Part shown: in pieces, positions 7,936 through 15,623 of the stretch | How the letters are laid out: every line of letters begins with the position of its first letter | How positions within the stretch are numbered: position 1 is the first letter of the stretch | Assembly: GCA_030065015.1 (NCBI GenBank) | Contig: JASJDU010000027.1 | Coordinates: 1 to 34,894 of the forward strand | Source: Candidatus Caenarcanales bacterium | Lineage (GTDB): Bacteria > Cyanobacteriota > Vampirovibrionia > Caenarcaniphilales > Caenarcanaceae | Length of the DNA stretch: 34,894 bases | Direction of reading: 5' to 3' | Position numbers and translations under genes: made by a program | Notes under the pieces: generated by a model | Seen by the model: only the letters and a program-made list of their open reading frames with translations | Told to the model about the DNA's origin: nothing | Database searches by the model: none

Positions 7936-8518
7936 TTATTTTAGTGAGTTTTTTTTCCGTAATTATATTGTGGACTGGTTTATCCCACTCATCAATAAAA
8001 TCGAGTTTTTCTACAAATAGTGATTCTGGAATGACTCCAATTGTTATAACTTTTGATGGTAATTGTGCAATTAAACGATCATAAAAGCCCAGACCTCTTC
8101 CTAAGCGGTAACCTTTACGATCAAACATTAAGGCGGGTACAAAAACTAAATCAATAATAGAGCTTGTTGGAGATGAGCTTTCTAGGCCCAAACCAGCACA
8201 TTCCATATTGCCAAATTGTCCTCTAAATAGTTCTTGTTCTAGTGACCTGAGTTCAGAGTGGGTGCATATGAGTTTATTACCTTTGCTGTAGGCTTTAGGC
8301 AGATAGCATTTTTTGCTTTGATCGAAAGCACTTTTAATCAAATTTTTTAAGTTTATTTCATATTTTAAAGGCCAGTAAAACAATATATTTTGTGAACTTT
8401 GCCAGATCTTGGAGTTCAGCATTGAGTCACATATAAGCCTGGAAATATCTTTCATCGGCTGTTTTTTTAAGGATTCTTTTAAAACCGATCTTAAAAGTTG
8501 CTTTTTTTCTATATTCAA
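7928..8518 (-). CDS. fau: 5-formyltetrahydrofolate cyclo-ligase
   Basis: This cytosolic enzyme uses ATP to convert 5-formyl-THF to 5,10-methenyl-THF, returning a stored folate to one-carbon metabolism. The 196-residue length is usual. A basic N-terminus (MNIEKKQLLRSVL) is followed by ILFYWPLKYEINL, which matches the substrate-binding N-terminal half. The signature DRKGYRLGRGLGFYDR near residues 133-148 is the ATP-binding D-x-x-G-x-RLG-x-G-x-G-(F/Y)-YDR. The C-terminus retains the W-D-K-P(V)H-x-I-(I/V)-TE block. The gene is tail-to-tail with the RidA-like gene. A strong hairpin lies 115 bp upstream of its start. Confidence 0.95.
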   Translation of the reverse strand: MNIEKKQLLRSVLKESLKKQPMKDISRLICDSMLNSKIWQSSQNILFYWPLKYEINLKNLIKSAFDQSKKCYLPKAYSKGNKLICTHSELRSLEQELFRGQFGNMECAGLGLESSSPTSSIIDLVFVPALMFDRKGYRLGRGLGFYDRLIAQLPSKVITIGVIPESLFVEKLDFIDEWDKPVHNIITEKKLTKIIN

Positions 8519-8822
8519 AAGTCTGAATCACCTAAAATCAATACAAAGAAATAAATCATAGTTCAATTCACTTAAACTACTCTAAATTAAAAAGGTTTAG
8601 AAACAGTTATTATCCAGAAATCTATTTTGATTAGAACTTCATAGCTTCCTTTATGAAGTTCAAGTTGTTTTTACTTTAAAACCCTAAATCTCAGAGTTTA
8701 TACAAATTCCGAGATTCCTCAAAGAACAATCTACAATATTTAAATATATTTAATAAAGCAACACATTTGAATATAAATACTAGTTTAATAACCATATTTA
8801 CATTTTTAATTTTGAAATTCAA
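8519..8822. other. 304-bp intergenic region with a 10-bp perfect hairpin
   Basis: This gap separates two diverging genes (fau and the anchored unknown protein). It is very AT-rich. The one clear structure is GAACTTCATA (8634-8643) and its exact complement TATGAAGTTC (8652-8661) around an 8-base loop, followed on the plus strand by a loose T-rich tail (AAGTTGTTTTTA). It could end a short plus-strand RNA or be an operator in the fau leader. In some bacteria the 6S RNA gene lies next to this cyclo-ligase gene, but I do not recognise a 6S-like fold here. Confidence 0.5.
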
Positions 8823-9662
8823 ATGATAGGTAAAATTCTTGCACTTCTAATTCTAGGAGCTATTCTATTTTTTCCAGCAAAGATGCTGTGGAATCATTTC
8901 GTTAAACCTAAGGAAATTTCACAAACTAAAGAAAGAATATCAGACACAAGCAATATTGGATTAGCAGCGCAAAGAGCGGGTAAGGAAATTGTCAACAGGG
9001 AAATTCAAAAAAAACATAAAACTGCTTCAAAAAAGCATGAAAAACAATCTTCCTCGCATTACACCTTTTGGAACTCTTTGGAAGATTTATTTGGAATGGG
9101 ACCAAATTCTAAGATGATTAAAGAAAATAACTTAGCCGCAGAAAAAGAAATTCCTTTGGCAAATAGAAAAGCAATTTTATTTGCCTCAAATGAGGTAATT
9201 AAAACACTTCCAGAATTTGAAGAGGAACACTTAGTTACTGAAACGGGTAGTACTCCAGCTGAGTTTGTTTTGGCAACAATAAAATCACCTGTAAAAAATT
9301 TATCTTATGAACTAAATGGTATTAGAAAGGTTTCTCCTGGCTATTTTAGAGTGTCTTGGAAGATTAAAAATGACTCTGGAAAAACAATTTTGCTTAATAA
9401 AAATTTGCAAAGAAGTTTAAGTCCCGTAAAAATTCAAATAACTGACTTTAGTTATCAAAACACCATGCCAATTCAATGGTATCCAGATAATACACCAATT
9501 GCTAATTGCCTGCTTTCTGATAGACTACCACCATTTGGAAGAGTTACTTGTAGTGCACTGGTAGGACCAAGATTCGATGGCAATGAAATTCTACTTGGAA
9601 ACAAAGTGAGAGTTAAACTACCAGGAGCTAGAGAATCTGTGAATGTTTATTTGAATGTATGA
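8823..9662 (+). CDS. Membrane-anchored protein of unknown function with C-terminal beta-rich domain
   Basis: The 279-residue protein begins with a single N-terminal hydrophobic helix (about 4-21, MIGKILALLILGAILFF) without a signal cleavage site, so the rest probably lies outside the membrane. Residues 30-75 form a Lys/His/Gln-rich charged linker. Residues 140-279 alternate hydrophobic and polar in the manner of an Ig-like or DUF4352-like beta sandwich (GYFRVSWKIKNDSGKTILLN...). Two cysteines, in ANCLLSD and VTCSAL, could form a disulfide. I do not recognise a family. It is preceded by a long AT-rich gap, so it has its own promoter, and it converges with the MazF remnant 15 bp downstream. Confidence 0.7.
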   Translation: MIGKILALLILGAILFFPAKMLWNHFVKPKEISQTKERISDTSNIGLAAQRAGKEIVNREIQKKHKTASKKHEKQSSSHYTFWNSLEDLFGMGPNSKMIKENNLAAEKEIPLANRKAILFASNEVIKTLPEFEEEHLVTETGSTPAEFVLATIKSPVKNLSYELNGIRKVSPGYFRVSWKIKNDSGKTILLNKNLQRSLSPVKIQITDFSYQNTMPIQWYPDNTPIANCLLSDRLPPFGRVTCSALVGPRFDGNEILLGNKVRVKLPGARESVNVYLNV

Positions 9663-9677
9663 TCACAAGTCTGAGTA

Positions 9678-9959
9678 CTAATCTTTTAAATTGAATAATT
9701 CAAGGAGAACACTCTTTATTTGAAGGAAATAGCTTTGTTCTAATTGCCCTAACTTCTTATCAAAACGGCTAATATCGACGGCTCTAAGTTGTTTTAAATT
9801 TAAATGACGAAGTTGATCAATCATATTCTGTTTACTTGGTTTTACATTTACTACAAAAGGCCAATTTGGCTTATGCTCAGGTAGGATTGGTACAACAATA
9901 TATGTCCTGGATTTAGAATTAAATAGGTTAGACTGCAAAATTAAACATGGACATTTTAA
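9678..9959 (-). pseudogene. Remnant of a MazF/PemK-type toxin gene, N-terminus missing
   Basis: The open frame read leftwards from 9959 encodes CPCLILQSNLFNSKSRTYIVVPI, then PNWPFVVNV and IDQLRHLNLKQLRAVDISRF. This follows MazF from the RPxLVxQND strand through the QxRxxDxxRL block to the C-terminus. The first 20-25 residues (the G-D-I/V-W/Y strand) are absent, because the frame stops at 9984-9986 and that DNA is already the start of the nitrilase gene. There is no ATG; only TTG at 9938 could open an 86-residue fragment. The Arg of the RP motif is Cys here, and the Thr/Ser after the VVVxPIT strand is not found (PILPEH). Both are the usual catalytic residues, so it is probably inactive. No antitoxin gene is adjacent. 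Confidence 0.75.
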
Positions 9960-9969
9960 AATTAGTTTT

Positions 9970-10779
9970 ATGAATGAGATTTTTATAACCGTTGTTCAAT
10001 TTTGTTCTGGCCAATACAAAATGACCAACTTGAATAAGGCCGAGCACTTAATTAAAAAAGCTTGTGAAAAAATCAAATATCGAGAAGATTTTCCTCATTT
10101 AGTTTGTCTCCCAGAAGTTTTTAACTATCGCTCTTTGTCATTAGAGGATAACCAAGCTTCAGCGGAAGAAATACCCGGTGGTCCGGCTTTCAATTGGGCT
10201 TGTCAAATTGCCGAAAAACTTAAGATTTGGCTTGTAGCTGGTTCAATTCTTGAAAAAGATCCATCTAGTCAAAAACCCTTTAATACCTGCTTTGTAATTA
10301 GTCCTGAGGGAAAGTTAATAACAAAATATCGCAAAATCAATCTCTTTAAGCTCCAATTAGAAAATTCTCCAGAACTCTGTGAACCAAGTTATAGAGCTGC
10401 GGGAAAAGATATCGTTAATTTTGAAACCCCCTTTGGTAAGGTAGGATTGGGTATATGCTTTGACCTAAGGTTTCCAGAGATTTTTGCTAAACATAGAAAA
10501 GATGGCTGTAATATTGCAATTTTACCTTCCGCTTTTACATATAAAACTGGTCAGGATCATTGGGATACTTTGTGTAAAGCAAGAGCAATTGAAACTCAAA
10601 TGTATTTTGTAGCTCCAAACCAATCAACAGATGCAAATTGTTGGGGGCACAGTTTAATTATTGATCCTTGGGGAGAGGTATTAGCCTCTCTTGAAGGAGA
10701 AAACGAAGGTTACATAACTACTAAAATCAATTTGTCTAAAGTAGAAGAAGTTAGAAATAGAATACCGATTAAACTTTAA
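9970..10779 (+). CDS. NIT1-type carbon-nitrogen hydrolase (probable deaminated-glutathione amidase)
   Basis: This is a nitrilase-superfamily amidase. NIT1-type members hydrolyse deaminated glutathione, a metabolite-repair reaction in the cytosol. The catalytic triad is visible as Glu49 (LPEVFNY), Lys122 (KYRKINLF) and Cys163 (GLGICFDLRFPE). The downstream HWDTLCKARAIETQ and GHSLIIDPWGEVLA segments match the NIT1 branch rather than true nitrilases. The 269-residue length is normal and the N-terminus (ITVVQFCSGQYKMTNL) is complete. The gene starts exactly where the MazF remnant is cut off. It ends 48 bp from the convergent rodA stop. Substrate assignment is by similarity only. Confidence 0.88.
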   Translation: MNEIFITVVQFCSGQYKMTNLNKAEHLIKKACEKIKYREDFPHLVCLPEVFNYRSLSLEDNQASAEEIPGGPAFNWACQIAEKLKIWLVAGSILEKDPSSQKPFNTCFVISPEGKLITKYRKINLFKLQLENSPELCEPSYRAAGKDIVNFETPFGKVGLGICFDLRFPEIFAKHRKDGCNIAILPSAFTYKTGQDHWDTLCKARAIETQMYFVAPNQSTDANCWGHSLIIDPWGEVLASLEGENEGYITTKINLSKVEEVRNRIPIKL

Positions 10780-10827
10780 AATTAAGGTGCTTAATCCTGA
10801 GCCTTCGAATTGATATATTAAAACCTC

Positions 10828-12165
10828 TTATCTGTTAAACATTGGGGTTTGAGAATTATCCTTATAAATTCTTTGAGTTATTCCTATAGATAATAAGGTA
10901 ATCCATAGAGATGTTCCACCATAGCTTATTAAAGGCAAAGGTACACCCGTAATTGGCATTAAACCAATATTCATTCCAATGTTTACGCAGGTATGAAAGG
11001 TTAAAAACGCTAAAACACCTGCAACAACTAGACGTTCGAAAGAATCCTCTAAATTTTTAATTAAAAAAAACAACCTTACGCAAATTAATGCAAAAAGTAT
11101 CACTACAATTGCGGAGCCAGCAAAGCCCCACTCTTCAGCTATTGATGAAAAAATAAAATCCGTGTGTTGTTCTGGAACAAATTGACCTTGTGTTAATCTT
11201 CCTTGTTTATAGCCTTGCCCCCATAAGCCACCACTTCCAACAGCCATTAAACTTTGAATAATGTTATAACCAGCACCTAAAGGATCAGCTTCTGGGTTCA
11301 TAAATATCGTCAACCTTTTTTGTTGATAAGGCTCTAATAATCCCCATGCAATTGGCCGACCAACCATAGCAATGAGTAGACACAAAAAAGTATAAAAAAT
11401 CAACATTATTGAACGGAACTTTGATTTCCATACTTTATAGTTAATCGCCAAAAAAGTAACTATAAGCGTAATTACAAGTATTCCAATTGCTGAGCAATCA
11501 ATATTTATCTCATGGTTTCTTAGTTGAAAAGTTGCTAATGTAAACAACCTTTCACCCAAGGCACTGGATATTAGTAAAAATAGGGGGCTAGTTAATATTA
11601 ATACTTGAGATAAGCTTGCACCGGCCCAAAAAACCATAGAGAAAAAAATAACTACTAAAACTAAGGCAGTTCCTAAATCTGGTTGCAGAAATATTAGACT
11701 AAAAGGCAAAAGAACAATTAAACAACCGGATCTAATAACGTCAATTAAATTCTTTGGTCTATTATTTTGAAACCAAAGAGCTAAAGCAATAATAGAGGCA
11801 ATCTTTGCTGGTTCAGAGGGCTGAAGACTGAAGCTTCCAATTGTAATCCAACGTTGGGCACCTAAAGCGGTTGTTCCTTTTATCATTACCCAAAGTAACA
11901 AGATAATTGAAAACCAATATAGATACCAGCAAAGCTTTTTCAAAGAGCTTGATGGAAGCGTATAACCTAGGCAAAAAACCGGAATTCCTAAAAGTGCAAA
12001 GAGTAGCTGCTTTTGCAAAAAACTACCATGAGCAACGCTAGCTTGAGCAATAAGTCCCAAAACAACAAGACAAACAGTGCTAAGCAGCACCGTTTTGTCA
12101 GCTCTTATAGATCTCCAAAAAGAAATTAGGCTTAATTGTTTTAAGAACATGAGTAGAAGCTTCAA
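10828..12165 (-). CDS. rodA: RodA-type peptidoglycan glycosyltransferase (SEDS family)
   Basis: SEDS proteins polymerise lipid II into glycan strands together with a class B penicillin-binding protein; RodA works in side-wall elongation. The 445-residue protein has about ten membrane helices. It carries GAQRWITIGSFSLQPSEPAKI, QPDLGTALV, the large-loop motif ADPLGAGYNIIQS with GSGGLWGQGY, PEQHTDFIFSSIAEEWGF and GVPLPLISYGGTS. The FVPEQHTDFIF and MPITGVPLP details favour RodA over FtsW. It is the last gene of a minC-minD-minE-rodA run, 34 bp after minE, an arrangement also seen in clostridial mre/min clusters. No mreBCD or PBP2 gene is in view. An FtsW role cannot be excluded. Confidence 0.92.
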   Translation of the reverse strand: MKLLLMFLKQLSLISFWRSIRADKTVLLSTVCLVVLGLIAQASVAHGSFLQKQLLFALLGIPVFCLGYTLPSSSLKKLCWYLYWFSIILLLWVMIKGTTALGAQRWITIGSFSLQPSEPAKIASIIALALWFQNNRPKNLIDVIRSGCLIVLLPFSLIFLQPDLGTALVLVVIFFSMVFWAGASLSQVLILTSPLFLLISSALGERLFTLATFQLRNHEINIDCSAIGILVITLIVTFLAINYKVWKSKFRSIMLIFYTFLCLLIAMVGRPIAWGLLEPYQQKRLTIFMNPEADPLGAGYNIIQSLMAVGSGGLWGQGYKQGRLTQGQFVPEQHTDFIFSSIAEEWGFAGSAIVVILFALICVRLFFLIKNLEDSFERLVVAGVLAFLTFHTCVNIGMNIGLMPITGVPLPLISYGGTSLWITLLSIGITQRIYKDNSQTPMFNR

Positions 12166-12199
12166 ATATAAAAAATAGGATATTAATTATATGATCAGC

Positions 12200-12475
12200 T
12201 TATCCACCTGCTCTTAGCCTTTTAACTGGTATATTGGCAACAAATGCAACTTCTCTGTCATCTTGCTCAAGAGTGCACTCTGTTCTTCCAATATCTACTT
12301 CAAAATATTTAGCTATTACCGAAAGTAGTTCGTCACGAAGAGCATTCAGTCTTTCAGGAGGAAGCTCCATTACTTCCATTCTGTCATGAAAAATTGTGAG
12401 TTGAAGTCTTTTCTTTGCTTCGTCCTTGCTAGCAACTTCTTTTGGAGGTCCAGTAAGCCAACCTAATAATCCCAT
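12200..12475 (-). CDS. minE: MinE cell division topological factor
   Basis: MinE stimulates MinD ATPase and releases MinCD from the membrane, confining division inhibition to the poles. The 91-residue protein has a hydrophobic N-terminus for membrane contact (MGLLGWLTG). Next is the anti-MinCD segment AKKRLQLTIFHDR at about 21-33, then the dimerisation domain with LRDELLSVIAKYFEVD and a final strand VAFVANIPVKRL. Length and layout are normal. It is the third gene of the min run, 12 bp after minD, with an excellent Shine-Dalgarno sequence in that gap. Confidence 0.95.
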   Translation of the reverse strand: MGLLGWLTGPPKEVASKDEAKKRLQLTIFHDRMEVMELPPERLNALRDELLSVIAKYFEVDIGRTECTLEQDDREVAFVANIPVKRLRAGG

Positions 12476-12480
12476 AAAAT

Positions 12481-12487
12481 TTCCTCC
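12481..12487 (-). promoter_or_regulatory. Strong Shine-Dalgarno sequence of minE
   Basis: On the minus strand AGGAGGA fills most of the 12-base gap between the minD stop and the minE ATG, with a six-base spacer. It is the closest match to the 16S anti-SD sequence I saw in the window and supports independent, efficient translation of minE, which must match MinD in amount. Confidence 0.8.
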
Positions 12488-13309
12488 TTAAAACTTGATC
12501 AGTGATCTGAGTTTTTTGAATTGTTTAACAATAATGTTTTGTTTTTCGTTAAACACATCCATGAGAGGCACTTCGACTCCAGTTAACCTCATTGCAATGT
12601 TTCTATATGCTTGTCCTGCTCCATTAACTTGTTTGGATAAAGCCAGCGGCTCTCCTTTGTTTGTAGAAACAATAATGTTTTCATCTTCAGGTATAACACC
12701 AAGAAGCTTGACACCAAGGATTTCCATTACATCATCAACACTCATCATGTCGTTTGATTTAATCATCGCACCTCTTAAACGGTTTATAACTAACCAACAA
12801 TTTATTTTTTTATGATGAGCCTCAAGAAGACCTATTACTCTGTCCGCATCTCTAACAGCCGACATCTCTGGAGTAGTTATGATAATAGCCTCATCCGCCC
12901 CAGCAATTGAATTGTGAAAACCCTGTTCAATACCAGCTGGACTATCAATTAATATTAAATCGAACATCTCACGAAGTTCGTCAACTAACTTAACCATTTG
13001 TTCAGGACTTACAGCTGTTTTGTCTCTGGTCTGTGCGGCTGGCAATAGAGCCAAGTTTGGAAGCTTTTTGTCCTTCACTAAAGCTTGTCTTGTTTTGCAA
13101 GAACCTTCAACAACATCCACTAGGTTATAAACAATTCTATTTTCCAATCCAAGTTGAATGTCCAAATTTCTCAGGCCAATATCCATATCAATCATGCAGA
13201 CATTGATATTAGGATCTTGAGCAGCTAAAGCAACACTTATATTCGCTGTTGATGTTGTTTTTCCTACCCCTCCTTTCCCAGATGTAAAAAGAATAGTTTT
13301 GCCTGGCAT
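12488..13309 (-). CDS. minD: Septum-site-determining ATPase MinD
   Basis: MinD is a ParA/MinD-family ATPase that dimerises on the membrane with ATP and recruits MinC. The protein has the deviant Walker A SGKGGVGKTTSTANI near the start, the A' motif MIDMDIGLRNLD, Walker B-like DLILIDSPAG, and a C-terminal amphipathic membrane-targeting helix (VKQFKKLRSLIKF). I take the ATG at 13309 (273 residues, starting MPGKTILFTSGKGG), which matches family N-termini. An AAGGAG lies 12 bases upstream, inside a longer frame that could also start at TTG 13336. It follows minC by a few bases, and minE follows it. Confidence 0.96.
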   Translation of the reverse strand: MPGKTILFTSGKGGVGKTTSTANISVALAAQDPNINVCMIDMDIGLRNLDIQLGLENRIVYNLVDVVEGSCKTRQALVKDKKLPNLALLPAAQTRDKTAVSPEQMVKLVDELREMFDLILIDSPAGIEQGFHNSIAGADEAIIITTPEMSAVRDADRVIGLLEAHHKKINCWLVINRLRGAMIKSNDMMSVDDVMEILGVKLLGVIPEDENIIVSTNKGEPLALSKQVNGAGQAYRNIAMRLTGVEVPLMDVFNEKQNIIVKQFKKLRSLIKF

Positions 13310-13338
13310 TCTTGTAATGTTCTCCTTAAGGTTCAATC

Positions 13339-14220
13339 TTATTCAAAATCACTAACCCTCCAAATGCGTCCATCTATAACGCGAGCTGTTTCAGGATAGA
13401 TTTTCTGTTTAGAGTATATATTACTTTCGTTAGAGGAACAAGCTGAATATTCACCAATACTAATTTGTAAAGGTTCCCCCATTTTTAAAGCTCTAACAAC
13501 AATTGTTTCTAATTTAGCGTCATCTTCAATCCCAAATCCTGCATGAACACTACCACAGAGTTTTCCTTGAACAATAACGCTACCGGTGGCTTTTATTTGG
13601 CAACCGGGGTTTACATCTCCCATAATTAAAATATTGCCATCGTAGGAAACTAGAGCACCAGCTCTAAGTGCGACTATTTCATGCATTCCTACAAAAGCTG
13701 TATTTTTAATGTAACTATTGCTAGGCAATACTGTTTCAAGAATAGGTCTTTTTTCTTGCTGTTGTGTTTGTTGTTTGGTTGAAAAATCTATCTTTAAAGG
13801 AGAAACAGTGGATAGCTTTGGTGAAGGTTCTTGAATTTCCGGTTGAATTTGTTGATACGTTTGTTGAGCAGGTATGTTACTTGATTCTTTAATTAACCTA
13901 ATGCTTGGTTGATTTCTAGGTCTGATAATTGGGATGGATTCTGCAAGAAAACCAGCATCACTGATTAATTTTGCTGAAATTTTTGAATTAGTTTGAATTG
14001 AATAAACACATAAATTAGATTCCTCTAGGATATTTTTGAGTGACTCAACTTCTTCTTGAGAAAAATGAAAATCTGAAAATCGAAGAGTTAAAGGTGTATC
14101 TCCCCAAAATGAGTGACTTTTCGAAATTAAGGATAATAATTCACCTTTTGCTTTTAACCAATTACTAAATCTTGATAAATCTATTATTAGTGGTTTGATT
14201 ATGGAATTAGCCTGATCCAT
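13339..14220 (-). CDS. minC: Septum-site-determining protein MinC
   Basis: MinC, brought to the membrane by MinD, blocks FtsZ ring assembly away from mid-cell. The 293-residue protein has a weakly conserved N-terminal FtsZ-inhibitor domain (about 1-100). A Gln/Pro-rich linker (about 118-165, with QTYQQIQPEIQE and KQQTQQQEK) is followed by the right-handed beta-helix domain. The latter shows GALVSYDGNILIMGDVNPGC, ATGSVIVQGKLCGSVHAG and a final GEPLQISIGEYS. The linker is long compared with E. coli MinC. It heads the minCDE-rodA run. The 298 bp between it and the divergent SDR gene hold no gene I can see, so promoters for both must lie there. Confidence 0.94.
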   Translation of the reverse strand: MDQANSIIKPLIIDLSRFSNWLKAKGELLSLISKSHSFWGDTPLTLRFSDFHFSQEEVESLKNILEESNLCVYSIQTNSKISAKLISDAGFLAESIPIIRPRNQPSIRLIKESSNIPAQQTYQQIQPEIQEPSPKLSTVSPLKIDFSTKQQTQQQEKRPILETVLPSNSYIKNTAFVGMHEIVALRAGALVSYDGNILIMGDVNPGCQIKATGSVIVQGKLCGSVHAGFGIEDDAKLETIVVRALKMGEPLQISIGEYSACSSNESNIYSKQKIYPETARVIDGRIWRVSDFE

Positions 14221-14518
14221 TTATAAAAACCCAATCAATTGAAATACATTATTTGAAAACAAAAAAGCATGATACCAAAGGTGAAAATTTTTACATTGAA
14301 TTTTCAAATATTCATTGTAAATTATCCTCTCTTAAGCTCTTTAGTGCTGCTGATTGAGAGAAGCGTTTCAACTTTTGTTCTTGTGTTGTGGAGAAAATAA
14401 TAAACAAGTACTGCTGGAAAAGAAAACTATGGTTGGTAAAAGCTGGAATAAATAGAGTCGAAATGGTTAATCTTAAATCATTGAAATTATCAATTGGTTT
14501 GAGAGATTAAAGACATAA

Positions 14519-15469
14519 ATGACTAAAAAAAGAATATTAGTACTCGGTGGAAATAAGTTTTTAGGTAAAAACGTAATTGAACAAATAAAAGTAAAAATTC
14601 CTGATTCAGAAATTACTTCAATTACGCGATCTGGTGTTAATGATAAAGATATTCAATCGATAGTCTGTGACAGAACTAACAAAGATGATTTAAACGAAAA
14701 AGTTAGAGGAGAATTTGATGTTGTTTTTGATGTTTCTTCTTATGACTTGGCAACTCTTAAACCATCATTAGAACTTTTGAAAAATAGAGTTGATACATGG
14801 GCTTTTGTGAGTTCGGCTGGTGTTTACGATAAGTCGGATGTTTTCCCACTTCAAACTCATTTTAGAAAAGTCAGTCAGTCAAGTCCTCATTATGGAAAAT
14901 TTGCTTGTGAAGAGGCTTTGAGAAATACTCCAAATCTTCATACATTTTGTATAAGACCTTTTTACATTTATGGACCAGAAAATACTTTTGATCGTGAAAC
15001 GTTTTTCTTTAGAGCCATTGAAAAAGAACAAGAAATCTTAATTCCAGACGATGGAAATGCTTTACTTCAGTTTGCAAGTGTCAAGGATACTGCTTCGATT
15101 TTTGTAGATTTAGCTTTGAAACCTAAAGAAAATACTAATAAACAGGTATTTCACCCCTGTGACAAGACAATTTATTCAATAAATTCATTGATAAGAGTTT
15201 GTGGGGAGGTTGTTAATAAAGCACCTAAAATAAGTTACTTCAGTGTTAAAAAGGCAAAAAATCAAGGAATTCCTTCAAGAGATATTTTTCCTTTGAGAGC
15301 AGAAAATTATTTTGGAGACATTGAATCTCTTAATTCTTTAGGATTAAAAACTTCTGATGATTTAAATACTGGAATTTCCTTGACTTATCAATGGTTTGAA
15401 AGAAATAGAGATTTGTATCCGAGTTATACAATGATGCCCCAGGCTGAAAAATACTTAATGAAGATCTAG
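14519..15469 (+). CDS. NAD-dependent epimerase/dehydratase-like protein (CSP41-like atypical SDR)
   Basis: The 316-residue protein has a Rossmann N-terminus with GGNKFLG (the GGTxFxG variant of the SDR glycine motif). The sequence WAFVSSAGVYDKSDVFPL and RPFYIYGPENTFDRE closely resemble the CSP41/sugar-epimerase-like proteins of cyanobacteria and plastids, which bind or cleave RNA or have unknown substrates. The usual catalytic YxxxK is not intact (HYGKFACEE at that place), so classical epimerase chemistry is doubtful. It stands alone, preceded by a 298-bp gap. Without structural comparison I cannot decide between an RNA-binding role and a nucleotide-sugar enzyme. Confidence 0.75.
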   Translation: MTKKRILVLGGNKFLGKNVIEQIKVKIPDSEITSITRSGVNDKDIQSIVCDRTNKDDLNEKVRGEFDVVFDVSSYDLATLKPSLELLKNRVDTWAFVSSAGVYDKSDVFPLQTHFRKVSQSSPHYGKFACEEALRNTPNLHTFCIRPFYIYGPENTFDRETFFFRAIEKEQEILIPDDGNALLQFASVKDTASIFVDLALKPKENTNKQVFHPCDKTIYSINSLIRVCGEVVNKAPKISYFSVKKAKNQGIPSRDIFPLRAENYFGDIESLNSLGLKTSDDLNTGISLTYQWFERNRDLYPSYTMMPQAEKYLMKI

Positions 15470-15623
15470 TTTTTTAAACTATGTTTAATCTTACTTTTCA
15501 CTTACTTGCATCTTACAAAGCTGAATCTGAGAAACTTTTAACTACTTAAGATTGCATTAAAACCTCAAAAACATCTACCAGACGCTGTTAGCATTTTGCG
15601 CATTGTTTACGGATTGTGTGCTT

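Noticed and set aside
14221-14518. Riboswitch or small RNA in the gap between minC and the SDR gene
   Set aside because: I could not match it to any riboswitch consensus (including c-di-GMP types) and saw no strong stem. It is noted only as the shared promoter region.
14519-15469. Nucleotide-sugar epimerase of an O-antigen or capsule cluster
   Set aside because: No glycosyltransferases or other sugar-nucleotide genes are nearby, and the catalytic YxxxK is not intact. The CSP41-like description fits better.
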